DNA of 64,000 nucleotides, from NCBI RefSeq assembly GCF_001761385.1, contig NZ_CP017476.1, positions 4,515,501 to 4,579,500 on the forward strand. Reading direction: 5' to 3'. The translations under genes and the position numbers were made by a program. Source of the stretch: Hydrogenophaga crassostreae. Its GTDB lineage: Bacteria; Pseudomonadota; Gammaproteobacteria; Burkholderiales; Burkholderiaceae_C. Shown piece by piece: positions 34,414-43,970 of the stretch (position 1 is its first letter; the number at the start of each line of letters is the position of its first letter). Under the pieces are notes generated by a model that was not told the origin of the DNA, did not search any database, and saw only the letters and a program-made list of their open reading frames with translations.

Positions 34414-35982
34414 ATGACCAAAAATCCACCCGATATCCGTCCATCCCGCATTGCCCACGCCGGCCTGCGCCAGAAAATCATGTCTGCCGATGCGGCCGCC
34501 GCCTTCATCGAAAACGGCGACCACGTCGGCATGAGCGGCTTCACCGGCGCCGGTTACCCCAAAGCCATTCCGCTGGCGCTGGCCCAACACATCCATGCCC
34601 ACCACGACGCGGGAAAACCATTCCGCATCGGCGTCTGGACCGGCGCCTCGACCGCGCCCGAACTCGACGGCGCACTCGCCACGGTTGGCGGCATGGACAT
34701 GCGCCTGCCCTACCAGTCCGACCCGACCTGCCGCGCCCGCATCAACGACGGCGAGATGGCCTACATCGACATCCACCTGTCACACGTGGCGCAGTACGTG
34801 TGGTTCGGCTTTCTGGGCAAGCTCAATGTGGCGGTGATCGAGGTCGCGGGCGTTCTGGAAGACGGCCGGCTGATTCCGGCCACCTCGGTGGGCAACAACA
34901 AAACCTGGCTGGATCAGGCCGACAAGGTGATCCTCGAGGTCAACTACGGCCACAACCTGGGCCTGGAAGGCATGCACGACATCTACTACGGCACCGAGCG
35001 CCCGCCGCACCGCAAACCGATTCCGATGACCCATGCGGGCGACCGCATCGGTGAACCCTACTTGCACTGCGACCCGTCCAAGGTCATCGCCATCGTCGAA
35101 ACCCACCTGCCGGACCGGGACACGCGCTTTGCCGCGCCAGATGAAGCCTCCAAGCGCATCGCTGAACATCTGATGGCTTTCTTGCAAGAGGAAGTGGCGC
35201 TGGGGCGCTTGCCGCCCGAGCTTCTGCCGCTGCAATCGGGCGTGGGCAACATCGCCAATGCGGTGATGGAAAGCCTGAACGAAGGGCCGTTCAACAACCT
35301 GCAGGGCTACACCGAAGTCTTGCAAGACGGCATGCTGGCCATGCTGGAATCCGGCAGGATGTCCATGGCCTCTGCCACCGCGCTCTCGTTCTCTGCACCG
35401 GTGATGGAAGCGTTTCTCGCCAACATCGATTTTTACCGCGAGCGCATCGTGCTGAGACCGCAGGAAATCAGCAACCACCCCGAGGTGATCCGCCGTCTGG
35501 GCATCATTGCCATGAACGGCATGATCGAAGCCGATCTGTATGGCAACGTGAATTCCACCCACGTGATGGGGACCCGCATCATGAACGGCATCGGCGGCTC
35601 CGGCGATTTCGCGCGCAATGCCTACCTCTCGGTCTTCATGACACCGTCCACCGCCAAGGGCGGCAGCATCAGCTGCATCGTGCCCATGGTCAGCCACGTG
35701 GACCACACCGAACACGACGTGCAGATCGTGGTCACCGAACAAGGCCTGGCCGACCTGCGCGGCCTCTCACCGCGCCAGCGTTCGCGGCGCATCATTGAAC
35801 GCTGCGCCCACCCCGACTTCAAACCCGCGCTGCTGGACTACGTGGAACGCAGCGAAGCCAACGCCCGTGCCGGCCACGCGGGCATGCACACGCCACACCT
35901 GCTGGACGAAGCGCTGTCATGGCACAGCCAATTCGAGAAAACCGGCAGCATGCTGAAGGCTGGAGAAGCACCGTTGAGCTGA
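34414..35982 (+). CDS. Acetyl-CoA hydrolase/transferase, succinyl-CoA:acetate CoA-transferase type
   Basis: The 522-residue protein belongs to the acetyl-CoA hydrolase/transferase family (Cat1/AarC-like), which moves CoA between acyl groups such as succinate and acetate. Conserved parts include GFTGAGYPKAIP, the Glu-containing GYTEVLQDGML (predicted catalytic Glu), GTRIMNGIGGSGDFARN and TEQGLADLRGLSPRQR. The exact donor and acceptor are not determined by the sequence. It starts 107 bp from the divergent LysR gene and ends before a short gap to the ABC transporter gene. Confidence 0.92.
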   Translation: MTKNPPDIRPSRIAHAGLRQKIMSADAAAAFIENGDHVGMSGFTGAGYPKAIPLALAQHIHAHHDAGKPFRIGVWTGASTAPELDGALATVGGMDMRLPYQSDPTCRARINDGEMAYIDIHLSHVAQYVWFGFLGKLNVAVIEVAGVLEDGRLIPATSVGNNKTWLDQADKVILEVNYGHNLGLEGMHDIYYGTERPPHRKPIPMTHAGDRIGEPYLHCDPSKVIAIVETHLPDRDTRFAAPDEASKRIAEHLMAFLQEEVALGRLPPELLPLQSGVGNIANAVMESLNEGPFNNLQGYTEVLQDGMLAMLESGRMSMASATALSFSAPVMEAFLANIDFYRERIVLRPQEISNHPEVIRRLGIIAMNGMIEADLYGNVNSTHVMGTRIMNGIGGSGDFARNAYLSVFMTPSTAKGGSISCIVPMVSHVDHTEHDVQIVVTEQGLADLRGLSPRQRSRRIIERCAHPDFKPALLDYVERSEANARAGHAGMHTPHLLDEALSWHSQFEKTGSMLKAGEAPLS

Positions 35983-36065
35983 GCCAGCAATCGCATCCCC
36001 CGCCGTGGGGCCGGGCTGAGCAGCGCAAGGCACCGCGCAGCGGGCCGCAACCCGGCTTACACAAT

Positions 36066-37931
36066 TCAATCGGAAGAGGACTGCTGCAAAGCCCACATCC
36101 CCGCATAGACCCCGCCCACCCGCGAGACCAAATCAGAGTGCCGCCCCCGCTCCACCACCTCACCGTTCACGAGCACCAAGATCTCATGCGCATCCACAAC
36201 GGTAGATAGCCGGTGCGCAATCACCAGTGAAGTCTTGTTGCGTGCAGCCGTCCGAAGTTCCGCCTGAATGGCACGCTCGTTCGCCGAATCCAACGCAGAA
36301 GTGGCCTCGTCAAAAATCACGATGGGCGGGTTCTTGAGCAGCGTGCGCGCAATCGCCACCCGCTGCTTCTCACCGCCCGACAGCTTCAGCCCCCGTTCAC
36401 CCACCATGGTTGCATAGCCCTTGGGCAGGCGTTCAATGAAGGTGTGGATGTGGGCTGCTTTCGCGGCGGCCACTGCCGCTTCGTGGCCGGCTTCAGGGCG
36501 GCCGTAGAGGATGTTGTATTCGATGGTGTCGTTGAACAACACCGTGTCTTGCGGCACGATGCCGATCGACTGGCGCACGCTGGCCTGGGTCACCTCGCGG
36601 ATGTCCTGACCGTTGATGGAGATGCGGCCACTGCCTTGTGGGCCCGTGTCGTCGTGGTTGCTCACATCGTAGAAACGGTAGAGCAAGCGGGCAAGCGTCG
36701 ATTTCCCGGAGCCCGACGGGCCCACAACCGCCACCGTTTTGCCAGCGGGAATCTCAAAGCTCACGCCGTGCAGAATTTCCCGCTCCGGATCATAGGCAAA
36801 CCGCACGTTTTCAAACCGCACCGTGGGCGGGCCGCCCAAAGTCAGCTCTTGAGCGCCCGGTTCATCGGCAATCTCGCGCTCCTTTTCCAGCAAGACAAAC
36901 ATCTTGTCGAGGTCGGTCAGGCTCTGCTTGATCTCGCGGTACAAGACACCCAGAAACCCCAGCGGGATGTAGAGCTGGATCATGAAAGCGTTGACCATGA
37001 CCAGATCGCCCAGGGTCATGCGTCCGTCGGCCACGCCCTGCGTGGCGCGGTAGAGCATCAGGATCAAGGCCGTGGCGATGACCAGTTGCTGGCCAGTGTT
37101 GAGCATGGACAGCGTGGTCTGGCTCTTGATGCGCGCCACCCGCAGTTTTTCCAGCGCCGTGTTGTAGCGCTCGGTCTCGAACACTTCGTTGTTGAAGTAT
37201 TTGACCGTCTCGAAGTTGAGCAGCGAATCGATGGCACGCGTCTGGCTGGCCGATTCCAGCTCGTTCATCTCGCGGCGAAACTGCGTGCGCCACTCGGTCA
37301 CCTTGACGGTGAAGGTCACATAAAACACCAGCGCCACCAGCGTGATCCACACATACCCCATGTCGAACTTGGTGCCCAGCAGCACCAGGACCATGGTCAC
37401 CTCGATCAGCGTCGGAAAGATGCTGTAGAGCGAATAGGAAATCAGCGACTGCACACCGCGCGTGCCCCGGTCGATATCACGCGTCATGCCGCCAGTCTGG
37501 CGCTCCAGGTGGAAGCGCAGGCTCAGGTTGTGCAAGTGGCCAAACACCTGCAGGGCGATGCTGCGCGTGGCGCCTTCGGTGGCCTTGGCAAAAATCAGTT
37601 CGCGCAACTCGGTGAACAAGGAAGTGCACAGGCGCAAGCCGCCATAAGCCACCAACAAGCCGATCGGCACCACCAGCAACGCCTCGACGCTCCCGGGCTT
37701 GATGGTCATCGCGTCCACCAGTTGTTTGAGCAACAGCGGCACGCCCACGTTGGCCATCTTGGCGCCGACCATGAAGGTCAGCGCGGCGCCCACGCGCCAT
37801 TTGTATTCCCAGAGGTAGGGAAACAGGCGCGAGAGCGTGGCCCAGTCAGAGCGGCGCTGTGCGACCTCGCGCGCGCGCTCGGCGGCGGTCTGGGCAGAAG
37901 CTGAATGTGAGGAGGCGGATGACGATCGCAT
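36066..37931 (-). CDS. ATM1-type ABC half-transporter
   Basis: The 621-residue protein fuses six transmembrane helices with one nucleotide-binding domain. Walker A GPSGSGKST, the LSGGEKQRVAIARTLL signature and VIFDEATSALD Walker B are present in the C-terminal 240 residues. Close relatives are the ATM1/HMT1 heavy-metal or glutathione-conjugate exporters; the transmembrane part has the TGGMTRDIDRGTRGV and LNFETVKYFNNE motifs typical of that branch. It would work as a homodimer in the inner membrane. ATG at 37931 is used; TTG at 37940 adds three residues. Confidence 0.92.
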   Translation of the reverse strand: MRSSSASSHSASAQTAAERAREVAQRRSDWATLSRLFPYLWEYKWRVGAALTFMVGAKMANVGVPLLLKQLVDAMTIKPGSVEALLVVPIGLLVAYGGLRLCTSLFTELRELIFAKATEGATRSIALQVFGHLHNLSLRFHLERQTGGMTRDIDRGTRGVQSLISYSLYSIFPTLIEVTMVLVLLGTKFDMGYVWITLVALVFYVTFTVKVTEWRTQFRREMNELESASQTRAIDSLLNFETVKYFNNEVFETERYNTALEKLRVARIKSQTTLSMLNTGQQLVIATALILMLYRATQGVADGRMTLGDLVMVNAFMIQLYIPLGFLGVLYREIKQSLTDLDKMFVLLEKEREIADEPGAQELTLGGPPTVRFENVRFAYDPEREILHGVSFEIPAGKTVAVVGPSGSGKSTLARLLYRFYDVSNHDDTGPQGSGRISINGQDIREVTQASVRQSIGIVPQDTVLFNDTIEYNILYGRPEAGHEAAVAAAKAAHIHTFIERLPKGYATMVGERGLKLSGGEKQRVAIARTLLKNPPIVIFDEATSALDSANERAIQAELRTAARNKTSLVIAHRLSTVVDAHEILVLVNGEVVERGRHSDLVSRVGGVYAGMWALQQSSSD

Positions 37932-37970
37932 GCAGGACAATGACGGGTAACAGAACCAACCATTGTGCCC

Positions 37971-38402
37971 ATGTCCGCCGAATCCAGCCCCCGCCCCGAA
38001 AGTGCCCTCCCTCTAGGCCGAGAGCTCGTGCTCAAGGTCATTCCCATGCCAGCCGACTGCAACGCCAATGGCGACATTTTTGGCGGCTGGGTCATGGCCC
38101 AGGTTGACCTGGCCGGCTCTGTCTTGCCCGCACGCCATGTACAAGGCCGCATGGCGACCGTGGCGGTGAACCAGTTCATCTTCAAGCAGCCAGTGCGCGT
38201 GGGCGACATCCTGAGCTTTTTCGCCCATGTAGAGCGCATCGGCAACACATCGATCACAGTGCAGGTGGAGGTTTTCGCCGAACAGTTCCGCAGCCAGGGC
38301 GCCTACGTGAAGGTGACAGAGGCAAGCCTGACCTACGTGGCCATTGACGATCAGGGCAAACCGCGGAAGATTCCGCGCGGCACGGTTCAGGCGCCGACCT
38401 GA
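37971..38402 (+). CDS. yciA: Acyl-CoA thioesterase YciA
   Basis: The 143-residue hotdog-fold enzyme hydrolyses short- to medium-chain acyl-CoAs. The hallmark NANGDIFGGWVMAQVDLAGS contains the catalytic Asp, followed by VNQFIFKQPVRVGDILSF. It is divergent from the ABC gene (39-bp gap). A GTG two codons upstream (37965) is an alternative start. Confidence 0.93.
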   Translation: MSAESSPRPESALPLGRELVLKVIPMPADCNANGDIFGGWVMAQVDLAGSVLPARHVQGRMATVAVNQFIFKQPVRVGDILSFFAHVERIGNTSITVQVEVFAEQFRSQGAYVKVTEASLTYVAIDDQGKPRKIPRGTVQAPT

Positions 38403-38451
38403 CCCAACCCGGAAAGGCCTCTGGCCGCCTCCGACAGCGCGCCCCGCACCC

Positions 38452-40302
38452 TCATGGGCTATCGCGGACCAGGCGAACCGCATAACCGGAGGCGCGGAAG
38501 TAGAAAGCCACGTAAGCGTCACTCAAGCTGACACCCCAACCAATGTTTTCAGATCCCACGGTGGCAAAAGGCGAAGACGACCACTGATAACGGGCCTCCG
38601 CACCAGGAAAAGCCGTCGCATCGATGTGCGCACCGCTGCTGATGCTGCGGTCAATCAGGCTGGCGAGTTCCTTGATGTGGGGCAGGCGCCAGCCGTCTCG
38701 GCTTCGGGCCCGAACCAGCGCGCCCTCCTGGCTGAAGGTGCTGATGCCTCCGGTGCAAGCCCCCCCATCCCAACTGAACCCTTCCTGGCATCGCCGCCAC
38801 GCAAGCCCGGTCCATGCGTCGTTGACCACGTTGTTGGCCGCATCCCCTGGGTAGGTCGCCGAGCTGTAGGTGAACCGGATGCCGCTGGGTGCAACGCCCC
38901 GCACCAGTCGCACCGCATACCCCGAGGCTGAACGCTGGGTTTTCGCGGCGTTCCCTGAGCCAAGGTCGCCGAGCCAAGCTTCGGCACTGTTGGTGCTCAC
39001 CAGTTCGCTGGTCCAATGGAACTTGCTCGCCGTGTTCGGAAACCAGGCGCTCCGAATCGCCGGGCCATTCACGCCGTAGTCCACGATGCCTTGCAATTCC
39101 CGAACGGTGGGCAGGCGCCAGTCGGAGAAGCCACACAGGCTGGACGCGTTCACCGCCGCCAGGTAGCCGCTGGCGTCGCTGGCGGCACCGCCGCCGAGAT
39201 TGGTGTAGGTGTTGTCCTTGTCGCGCAGGCCACCGTCGTCGGTTTTGCCCTCCCAGATCAGACCGGTCACATCGTCCTTGACACAGCTGGTCAACGGCTC
39301 GCTGTTCACGGTGCTGTAGCTCAAGGCGTTGATTGCCACGCGGTGCCCGTCTTGCTGGGGGTTCAGATCCGTCGCGTCTTTGCTGCTGCAGGCCACCCGG
39401 GTGTCGCTGCCAGCTTTGTAGCATTGGTCGGCCGTCACACCTGAGTGGGGCACCTTTGCCACAAAGGGTTCCGGCGGCGCCCATCCGCTGGTCAACACGT
39501 AATACCCGATGCCTTCATAGCTGTAGGTTGCGGCGAGGTTGGTGATGATGCTGTCGCGCTCGCTGACGCTCGCGGTGTAGAAATGAAAGCCTTTGTTGGG
39601 AACGTAAAACCGGTACAACGGCGTGAACCCGGCCCCGGCCACCTGGCTGGCGTGGTAGGCCACGCCTTCGTAGCTGAACTGCGGCAAATTGGCCACCAGG
39701 TTGGCCCGCTCGGTCTCGCTGATGGTGTAGAAGTGCACCCCCGACTGCGTGTTGTAGAAACGGTGCACGGGAGAAAGCCCGGCCGAAAAATCGCTGGCCA
39801 CCGAAAAGGCTGGGCCGTCGAAGCTGAATGGGGGCGAGAGATTGGCCGCAACGTTGGCGCGCTCGGTTTCACTGGTGGTGTAGAAATGCGCAGCGGTGCT
39901 GGTGTTGTAGAAACGGTAGGCGGGAATGCGCACCGCAGCGGCTTTGCGCGCCACCTGGCCGCTGGCGTAGGCGCTCTTGGGCGCGATGACGCCTGGGTTG
40001 AGTTGCACCTCGGTATCAACCGGGTCTGTGGATGGCAGCTCTGCTGTCCGGGCCCGCGCTTCGGCCGCATCCAGCGATGCCTGGCTCATCTGGGCGCCTT
40101 TTGCGAGCTGGGCCTCGTCGCCAGCGCTGGCCGCACCGGGAGCACTGCCGCCCTGGGCCAGACGGTCGAGTGTGATGTCTGTGGCCGGCAGGCTGCCAGC
40201 GCTCTCAGATCCCTGCCCGCCGCCACAGGCAGACAACAGACACAGCAAGAACAGCGCACCCGTTGCACGCCAATGTAAAGGGGTTGGCTTCGCTGAGCGC
40301 AT
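38452..40302 (-). CDS. Lipoprotein with three DUF5648 and two DUF1566 units
   Basis: The 616-residue protein has a lipoprotein signal (LLSAC, lipidated Cys26), a low-complexity stretch (about 30-120), then three ~50-residue DUF5648 units with the recurrent (R/Y)FYN..(G)xHFYT core at residues 130, 181 and 231, and two DUF1566 (Lcl-type) units: TGLIWEGKTDDGGLRD to WRLPTVREL, and TGLAWRRCQEGF to WRLPHIKEL. Both domain types occur in exported proteins; function is unknown, with adhesion or glycan binding the likely class. AAGGAG lies 7 nt before the ATG at 40302. Upstream in-frame sequence to about 40746 is not part of the gene, as it would put the lipobox in mid-protein. Confidence 0.85.
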   Translation of the reverse strand: MRSAKPTPLHWRATGALFLLCLLSACGGGQGSESAGSLPATDITLDRLAQGGSAPGAASAGDEAQLAKGAQMSQASLDAAEARARTAELPSTDPVDTEVQLNPGVIAPKSAYASGQVARKAAAVRIPAYRFYNTSTAAHFYTTSETERANVAANLSPPFSFDGPAFSVASDFSAGLSPVHRFYNTQSGVHFYTISETERANLVANLPQFSYEGVAYHASQVAGAGFTPLYRFYVPNKGFHFYTASVSERDSIITNLAATYSYEGIGYYVLTSGWAPPEPFVAKVPHSGVTADQCYKAGSDTRVACSSKDATDLNPQQDGHRVAINALSYSTVNSEPLTSCVKDDVTGLIWEGKTDDGGLRDKDNTYTNLGGGAASDASGYLAAVNASSLCGFSDWRLPTVRELQGIVDYGVNGPAIRSAWFPNTASKFHWTSELVSTNSAEAWLGDLGSGNAAKTQRSASGYAVRLVRGVAPSGIRFTYSSATYPGDAANNVVNDAWTGLAWRRCQEGFSWDGGACTGGISTFSQEGALVRARSRDGWRLPHIKELASLIDRSISSGAHIDATAFPGAEARYQWSSSPFATVGSENIGWGVSLSDAYVAFYFRASGYAVRLVRDSP

Positions 40303-40865
40303 GAAGTTTCTCCTTGACAACGCGCCATGCCTTGGGCGCCCGGGCAGGGTAACACCTGGCACCCATCTTTGCCACCCTGCCACGGGCGATGTACCCCGTC
40401 CCGCACCCCGTTGAACGCTGTGATCGCTCCAGGTTCTGCGCCGCCACCCCAAACCCTTTCTCCGGTTGGGCGCGCTGACGTACCGCCCAGTGGATCCTCG
40501 TGTGCGAACAAGCGCGCCCTCAACAGCGGGTCCCTCGACCACCACAGACACGGCGTGCGACTCCGACACGCAGCCAGCAGCGTTCGGCGCTTTCCGGTGC
40601 CCGGTCTTCACCGGATGGTGCGCCGGTCGGGAGACCCATGAGGTCGGTGCCAACGCGCTCCGAAGCAACCCTCCTCTGCTTCGATCAAGCGATCGTCCCG
40701 AAAGTGGGTCATCGAACCTGAAAACAAAGACGCTTGCGCGACCCACTCCCGGGAGAACCCCTAGCGCCAGTGACAGGCAAGCCCGATATAACTGGGGTCA
40801 AACATGCGTCGGGCGTGCCGCATTTTTTGCAGCGCTCGCCGACAAAAACAACAGGAGACAACAAC
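40303..40865 (+). other. Intergenic region between lipoprotein and livH
   Basis: This 563-bp gap has no convincing gene; its frames are open only because of high GC. It should hold the divergent promoters. An AGGAG site (40853-40857) belongs to livH. I see no clear -10/-35 pair and no recognised RNA. Confidence 0.5.
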
Positions 40866-41741
40866 GTGCAATTGCTGCAGTTGCTCATCAGTGGCATCGC
40901 CCAAGGCTGTATTTACGGCCTGATTGCCCTGGGGTTTGTGCTGATCTACAAAGCCACGGAAACGGTGAGCTTTGCCCAGGGTGACCTGATGATGGTCGGC
41001 GCCTTTGGCGGCATGTTGGCCATGACGCTCATGGGCTTCCCTTTCTGGCTGGCGGTGCCTGCCGCCATCATCGGCATGGGGCTTTTTGGTGTGGTGGTTG
41101 AGCGGCTGGTGATCCGACCCATCCTCGGGCAACCCGCCTTCTCCATCGTGATGCTGACCATTGGCGTGGGCTACGTATTGCGTGGACTGATCACGATGAT
41201 CCCCAACATCGGCACCGATACCCACACACTCGATGTGCCCTACGCGGGGCAGGTCTTGAGCATGGGAGGACTGGTGGTCTCGGCCGAACAGATCGTGGTC
41301 ATTCTGGCCACCGCCATTCTGTGCGGCGGCCTGTTTGCATTGTTCAAATACACCAAGCTCGGCATTGCCATGCAGGCCGCTTCTCAAAACCAGCTAGCCG
41401 CGTACTACATGGGCATTCCCGTGCAGCGCATCAACGGCCTGGTGTGGGGTCTGGCCGCAGCGGTTGCAGCCATCGCCGGCCTGCTGCTCGCACCCATCAC
41501 CTTTGTGCACGCGAACATGGGCTTCATTGGTCTCAAGGCCTTTCCCGCCGCCGTGGTCGGTGGCTTTGGCAGCCTGCCAGGCGCCATCGTCGGCGGCCTG
41601 GTGATCGGCATCGTCGAAGCGGTGGCGGGTTTTTACCTGCCCGAGGGTTTTAAAGACATCGCGCCCTACATCGTTGTGTTGCTCATGCTTGTCTTGAAGC
41701 CCAACGGTCTTTTCGGTGAAAAGCTGAGGAAGAAGGTATGA
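40866..41741 (+). CDS. livH: Branched-chain-type ABC transporter permease LivH
   Basis: LivH is one of two membrane subunits of a HAAT-family importer. The 291-residue protein has about eight hydrophobic helices and the conserved GFVLIYKATETVSFAQGDLMM and GFGSLPGAIVGGLVIGIVEA regions. It starts with GTG at 40866, supported by AGGAG 8 nt before. The gene opens the livHMGF-ligase-livK cluster. The true substrate may be an organic acid rather than an amino acid. Confidence 0.92.
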   Translation: MQLLQLLISGIAQGCIYGLIALGFVLIYKATETVSFAQGDLMMVGAFGGMLAMTLMGFPFWLAVPAAIIGMGLFGVVVERLVIRPILGQPAFSIVMLTIGVGYVLRGLITMIPNIGTDTHTLDVPYAGQVLSMGGLVVSAEQIVVILATAILCGGLFALFKYTKLGIAMQAASQNQLAAYYMGIPVQRINGLVWGLAAAVAAIAGLLLAPITFVHANMGFIGLKAFPAAVVGGFGSLPGAIVGGLVIGIVEAVAGFYLPEGFKDIAPYIVVLLMLVLKPNGLFGEKLRKKV

Positions 41742-41865
41742 CGAACGCTCATCGCGACGCGCCCCGCATCACTGCCAAGGGTCACTGCGGAACCGGCTTA
41801 GCCCGGCCGCGGGTGACGCCCGCCCAGGGGGGAGGCGCCGCAGGCGCATCGGGGGGGAGCATCTA
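41742..41865 (+). repeat. GC-rich palindromic spacer between livH and livM
   Basis: The 124-bp gap is nearly all short C- and G-runs with paired arms (for example CCCGGCC/GGCCGCGGG near 41805, and a run of CCCAGGGGGGAGG before CATCGGGGGG). Related elements fill the three following gaps of the operon. No gene is present. The downstream GGGGGGAGC may serve as the livM ribosome site. Confidence 0.5.
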
Positions 41866-42942
41866 GTGCGCTTCATTTTCAAAACCGACTACAACCAGGA
41901 CGTCAAGCTCGCCAAGCATGGGGGGCATGTCTTCTGGTACAGCTTGCTGGGCCTGGGATTGCTGATTGCCCCATGGACCATTGAAGAATACTGGCTGGCG
42001 CAACTCACTTTCGTATTGATCTATTCCATCGTGGGACTGGGCCTGATGCTGCTGGCGGGTTTCACCGGCCTCTTTTCCCTTGGCCATGCTGCCTTCCTGG
42101 GCGTGGGCGCCTACACCGAAGCCATCATGGTGAACGCAGGCGTACCCTTCCCGATTTCCCTCGCCTGCGCAGGCTTGCTTTCGGCCGCAGTGGGCATGGT
42201 GGTGGGCTTGCCTGCGCTGCGGGTGAAGGGCATTTACCTCGGTATGGCCACGCTGGCTTTTGGCTTCATCGTCGAAGAGGCCATGGCACGGTGGGAGAGC
42301 ATGACGGGCGGCAACGCAGGCCTGTCGGTGAATTTTCCGGCCATTGGCGACTGGCAGCTGGACACCACAAACGAGTTCTACTTTCTCTGCCTGGTGATTA
42401 CCGTGATTTCCACGCTGGCCATCGTCAATCTGCTGAGATCAAGCACCGGACGGGCCTTCGTGGCCATTCGGGACTCCGAGATTTCTGCTCAGAGCATGGG
42501 CATCCACCTGGCCCGCTACAAAACGCTGAGCTTCGCACTCTCAGCCGCCTTGGCCGGCGTGGGCGGCGCGCTGTACGCGCACAAGATCATGTTTCTCTCA
42601 CCCGAGCAATTCAGCATCGTGCAGTCGATCGACCTGCTGCTGCTCGTGGTCATCGGGGGCCTGGGCTCGGTTCACGGTGCGTTCCTCGGCGCCATCTTCC
42701 TGATCGTGATGCCGCAACTCATCGCCATGGGCAAAGACCTTTTGCCCGACGCCATTGGTCAGGCGGCTGGTTTGCAGGGCACGGTCTACGGCATGGTGCT
42801 GATCGCATTTGTCCTGTTTGAACCCATGGGCCTGTACGGTCGCTGGCTCAAGGTGCGCACCTATTTCCAGCTGTTCCCGTTCTACCGCAAGGGCATGTTC
42901 AAGCGGCAGAAGTCTTTCCAGAAATCGGATCGATTGAAATGA
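41866..42942 (+). CDS. livM: Branched-chain-type ABC transporter permease LivM
   Basis: LivM is the second membrane subunit of the importer. The 358-residue protein has about nine hydrophobic helices, with FTGLFSLGHAAFLGVGAYTEAIM and the GGLGSVHGAFLGAIFLIV loop. It starts with GTG at 41866. It has a soluble N-terminal stretch (about 25 residues) and a charged C-terminal tail. Confidence 0.92.
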   Translation: MRFIFKTDYNQDVKLAKHGGHVFWYSLLGLGLLIAPWTIEEYWLAQLTFVLIYSIVGLGLMLLAGFTGLFSLGHAAFLGVGAYTEAIMVNAGVPFPISLACAGLLSAAVGMVVGLPALRVKGIYLGMATLAFGFIVEEAMARWESMTGGNAGLSVNFPAIGDWQLDTTNEFYFLCLVITVISTLAIVNLLRSSTGRAFVAIRDSEISAQSMGIHLARYKTLSFALSAALAGVGGALYAHKIMFLSPEQFSIVQSIDLLLLVVIGGLGSVHGAFLGAIFLIVMPQLIAMGKDLLPDAIGQAAGLQGTVYGMVLIAFVLFEPMGLYGRWLKVRTYFQLFPFYRKGMFKRQKSFQKSDRLK

Positions 42943-43057
42943 ACAGACTGCCCCACCCCCGGATGGTCCTCCCTACGCCGCTTCGCGTCACCCCCTTGAG
43001 GGGGCACCGCTTCCACGGCGCTCAGGGTTTGCATACCCTTTCTCCGGACAACCTGCC
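42943..43057 (+). repeat. GC-rich palindromic spacer between livM and livG
   Basis: The 115-bp gap contains CCCCC-TTGA-GGGGG (42991-43004) and the 17-mer at 42971-42987 (CCCTACGCCGCTTCGCG). The same 17-mer occurs with one mismatch at 44771-44787, exactly 1,800 bp away, in the livF-ligase gap, so these are copies of one family. Confidence 0.75.
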
Positions 43058-43891
43058 ATGAGTGACGACCTGCTTCTTTCAGCCAAAAACCTCAGCGTGC
43101 GCTTCGGCGGCGTGCTGGCGGTGAACAACGTGAGCTTTGATGTGAAGCGCGGTGAGGTGTTCACCTTGATCGGACCCAACGGCGCGGGCAAGACCACAGT
43201 GTTCAACCTGATCAGCCGCATCTACACACCCACTGCAGGCACCATCGATTTTGCCGACCCCAGGGGCGGCATGCTGCGGCTGACCGATCAGCAACCGCAC
43301 CAGATCGCCAGTCTGGGCATCGCGCGCACGTTTCAGAACATCGAGCTGTTCGAACACGCCACGGTGCTGCAAAACCTGCTGATCGGGCGCCACACCCATC
43401 GGAAAACCGGCTTGTTGAGCGAACTTTTCTTCACCGGAAAGACCCGCGCCGCCGAAATCGAGGCACGGGAAAAGGCCGAAGAAATCATTGAATTTCTTGA
43501 CCTGCAACATCACCGCGAGTCACTGGTCGCCGGCCTGCCGTATGGCATTCGCAAAGTGGTCGAACTGGCCCGGGCGCTGTGCACGGAGCCCAAACTGCTG
43601 TTGCTCGACGAGCCTTCATCGGGTCTGAACGTTGAAGAGACCGACGACATGGCCTTCTGGATCGCCGACATCAAAAACGAACTGGGCATCACCGTGTTGA
43701 TGGTCGAGCACGACATGAGCCTGGTGTCCAAGGTGTCTGACCGTGTGTTGGCGATGAGCATGGGCGAAGAACTGGCCAGCGGCACACCGGCCGACGTGCA
43801 AAACCACCCCGGTGTGATCGAGGCCTACCTCGGCTCGGAAGACGACGTGTCGGCGCTGCGCCGCGAGAACCACCAAAAGGAGGCAGCATGA
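43058..43891 (+). CDS. livG: Branched-chain-type ABC transporter ATPase LivG
   Basis: LivG is the first of two ATPases. The 277-residue protein has Walker A GPNGAGKTT, the family's characteristic IARTFQNIELFEHATVLQNLL and Walker B LLLLDEPSSGLN. The usual LSGGQ is replaced by a weaker AGLPYGIRKVVELARAL, seen in this subfamily. A ribosome site is not obvious. Confidence 0.92.
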   Translation: MSDDLLLSAKNLSVRFGGVLAVNNVSFDVKRGEVFTLIGPNGAGKTTVFNLISRIYTPTAGTIDFADPRGGMLRLTDQQPHQIASLGIARTFQNIELFEHATVLQNLLIGRHTHRKTGLLSELFFTGKTRAAEIEAREKAEEIIEFLDLQHHRESLVAGLPYGIRKVVELARALCTEPKLLLLDEPSSGLNVEETDDMAFWIADIKNELGITVLMVEHDMSLVSKVSDRVLAMSMGEELASGTPADVQNHPGVIEAYLGSEDDVSALRRENHQKEAA

Positions 43892-43970
43892 GAGAAGCAG
43901 GGCAGCCCCGGGGTTCGACTGGCCCTTCGGGGGGCAGCGCCGCTTGCGCAGCAACAGGCTTGGGGGCGAT
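43889..43970 (+). repeat. GC-rich spacer between livG and livF
   Basis: An 82-bp gap of the same kind as the others in this operon, with GGGGTTCGACTGGCCCTTCGG and CAGCGCCGCTTGCGCAG runs. It lacks the shared 17-mer, so its link to the family rests only on composition. Confidence 0.4.

Noticed and set aside
36444..37904. Plus-strand frame of 486 codons
   Set aside because: It lies opposite the ATM1-type transporter and has no recognisable motif.
40303..40746. N-terminal extension of the lipoprotein to about 40746
   Set aside because: The extension has no ribosome site or conserved motif and would place the lipobox after 148 residues. ATG at 40302 with AAGGAG is consistent with a signal peptide.
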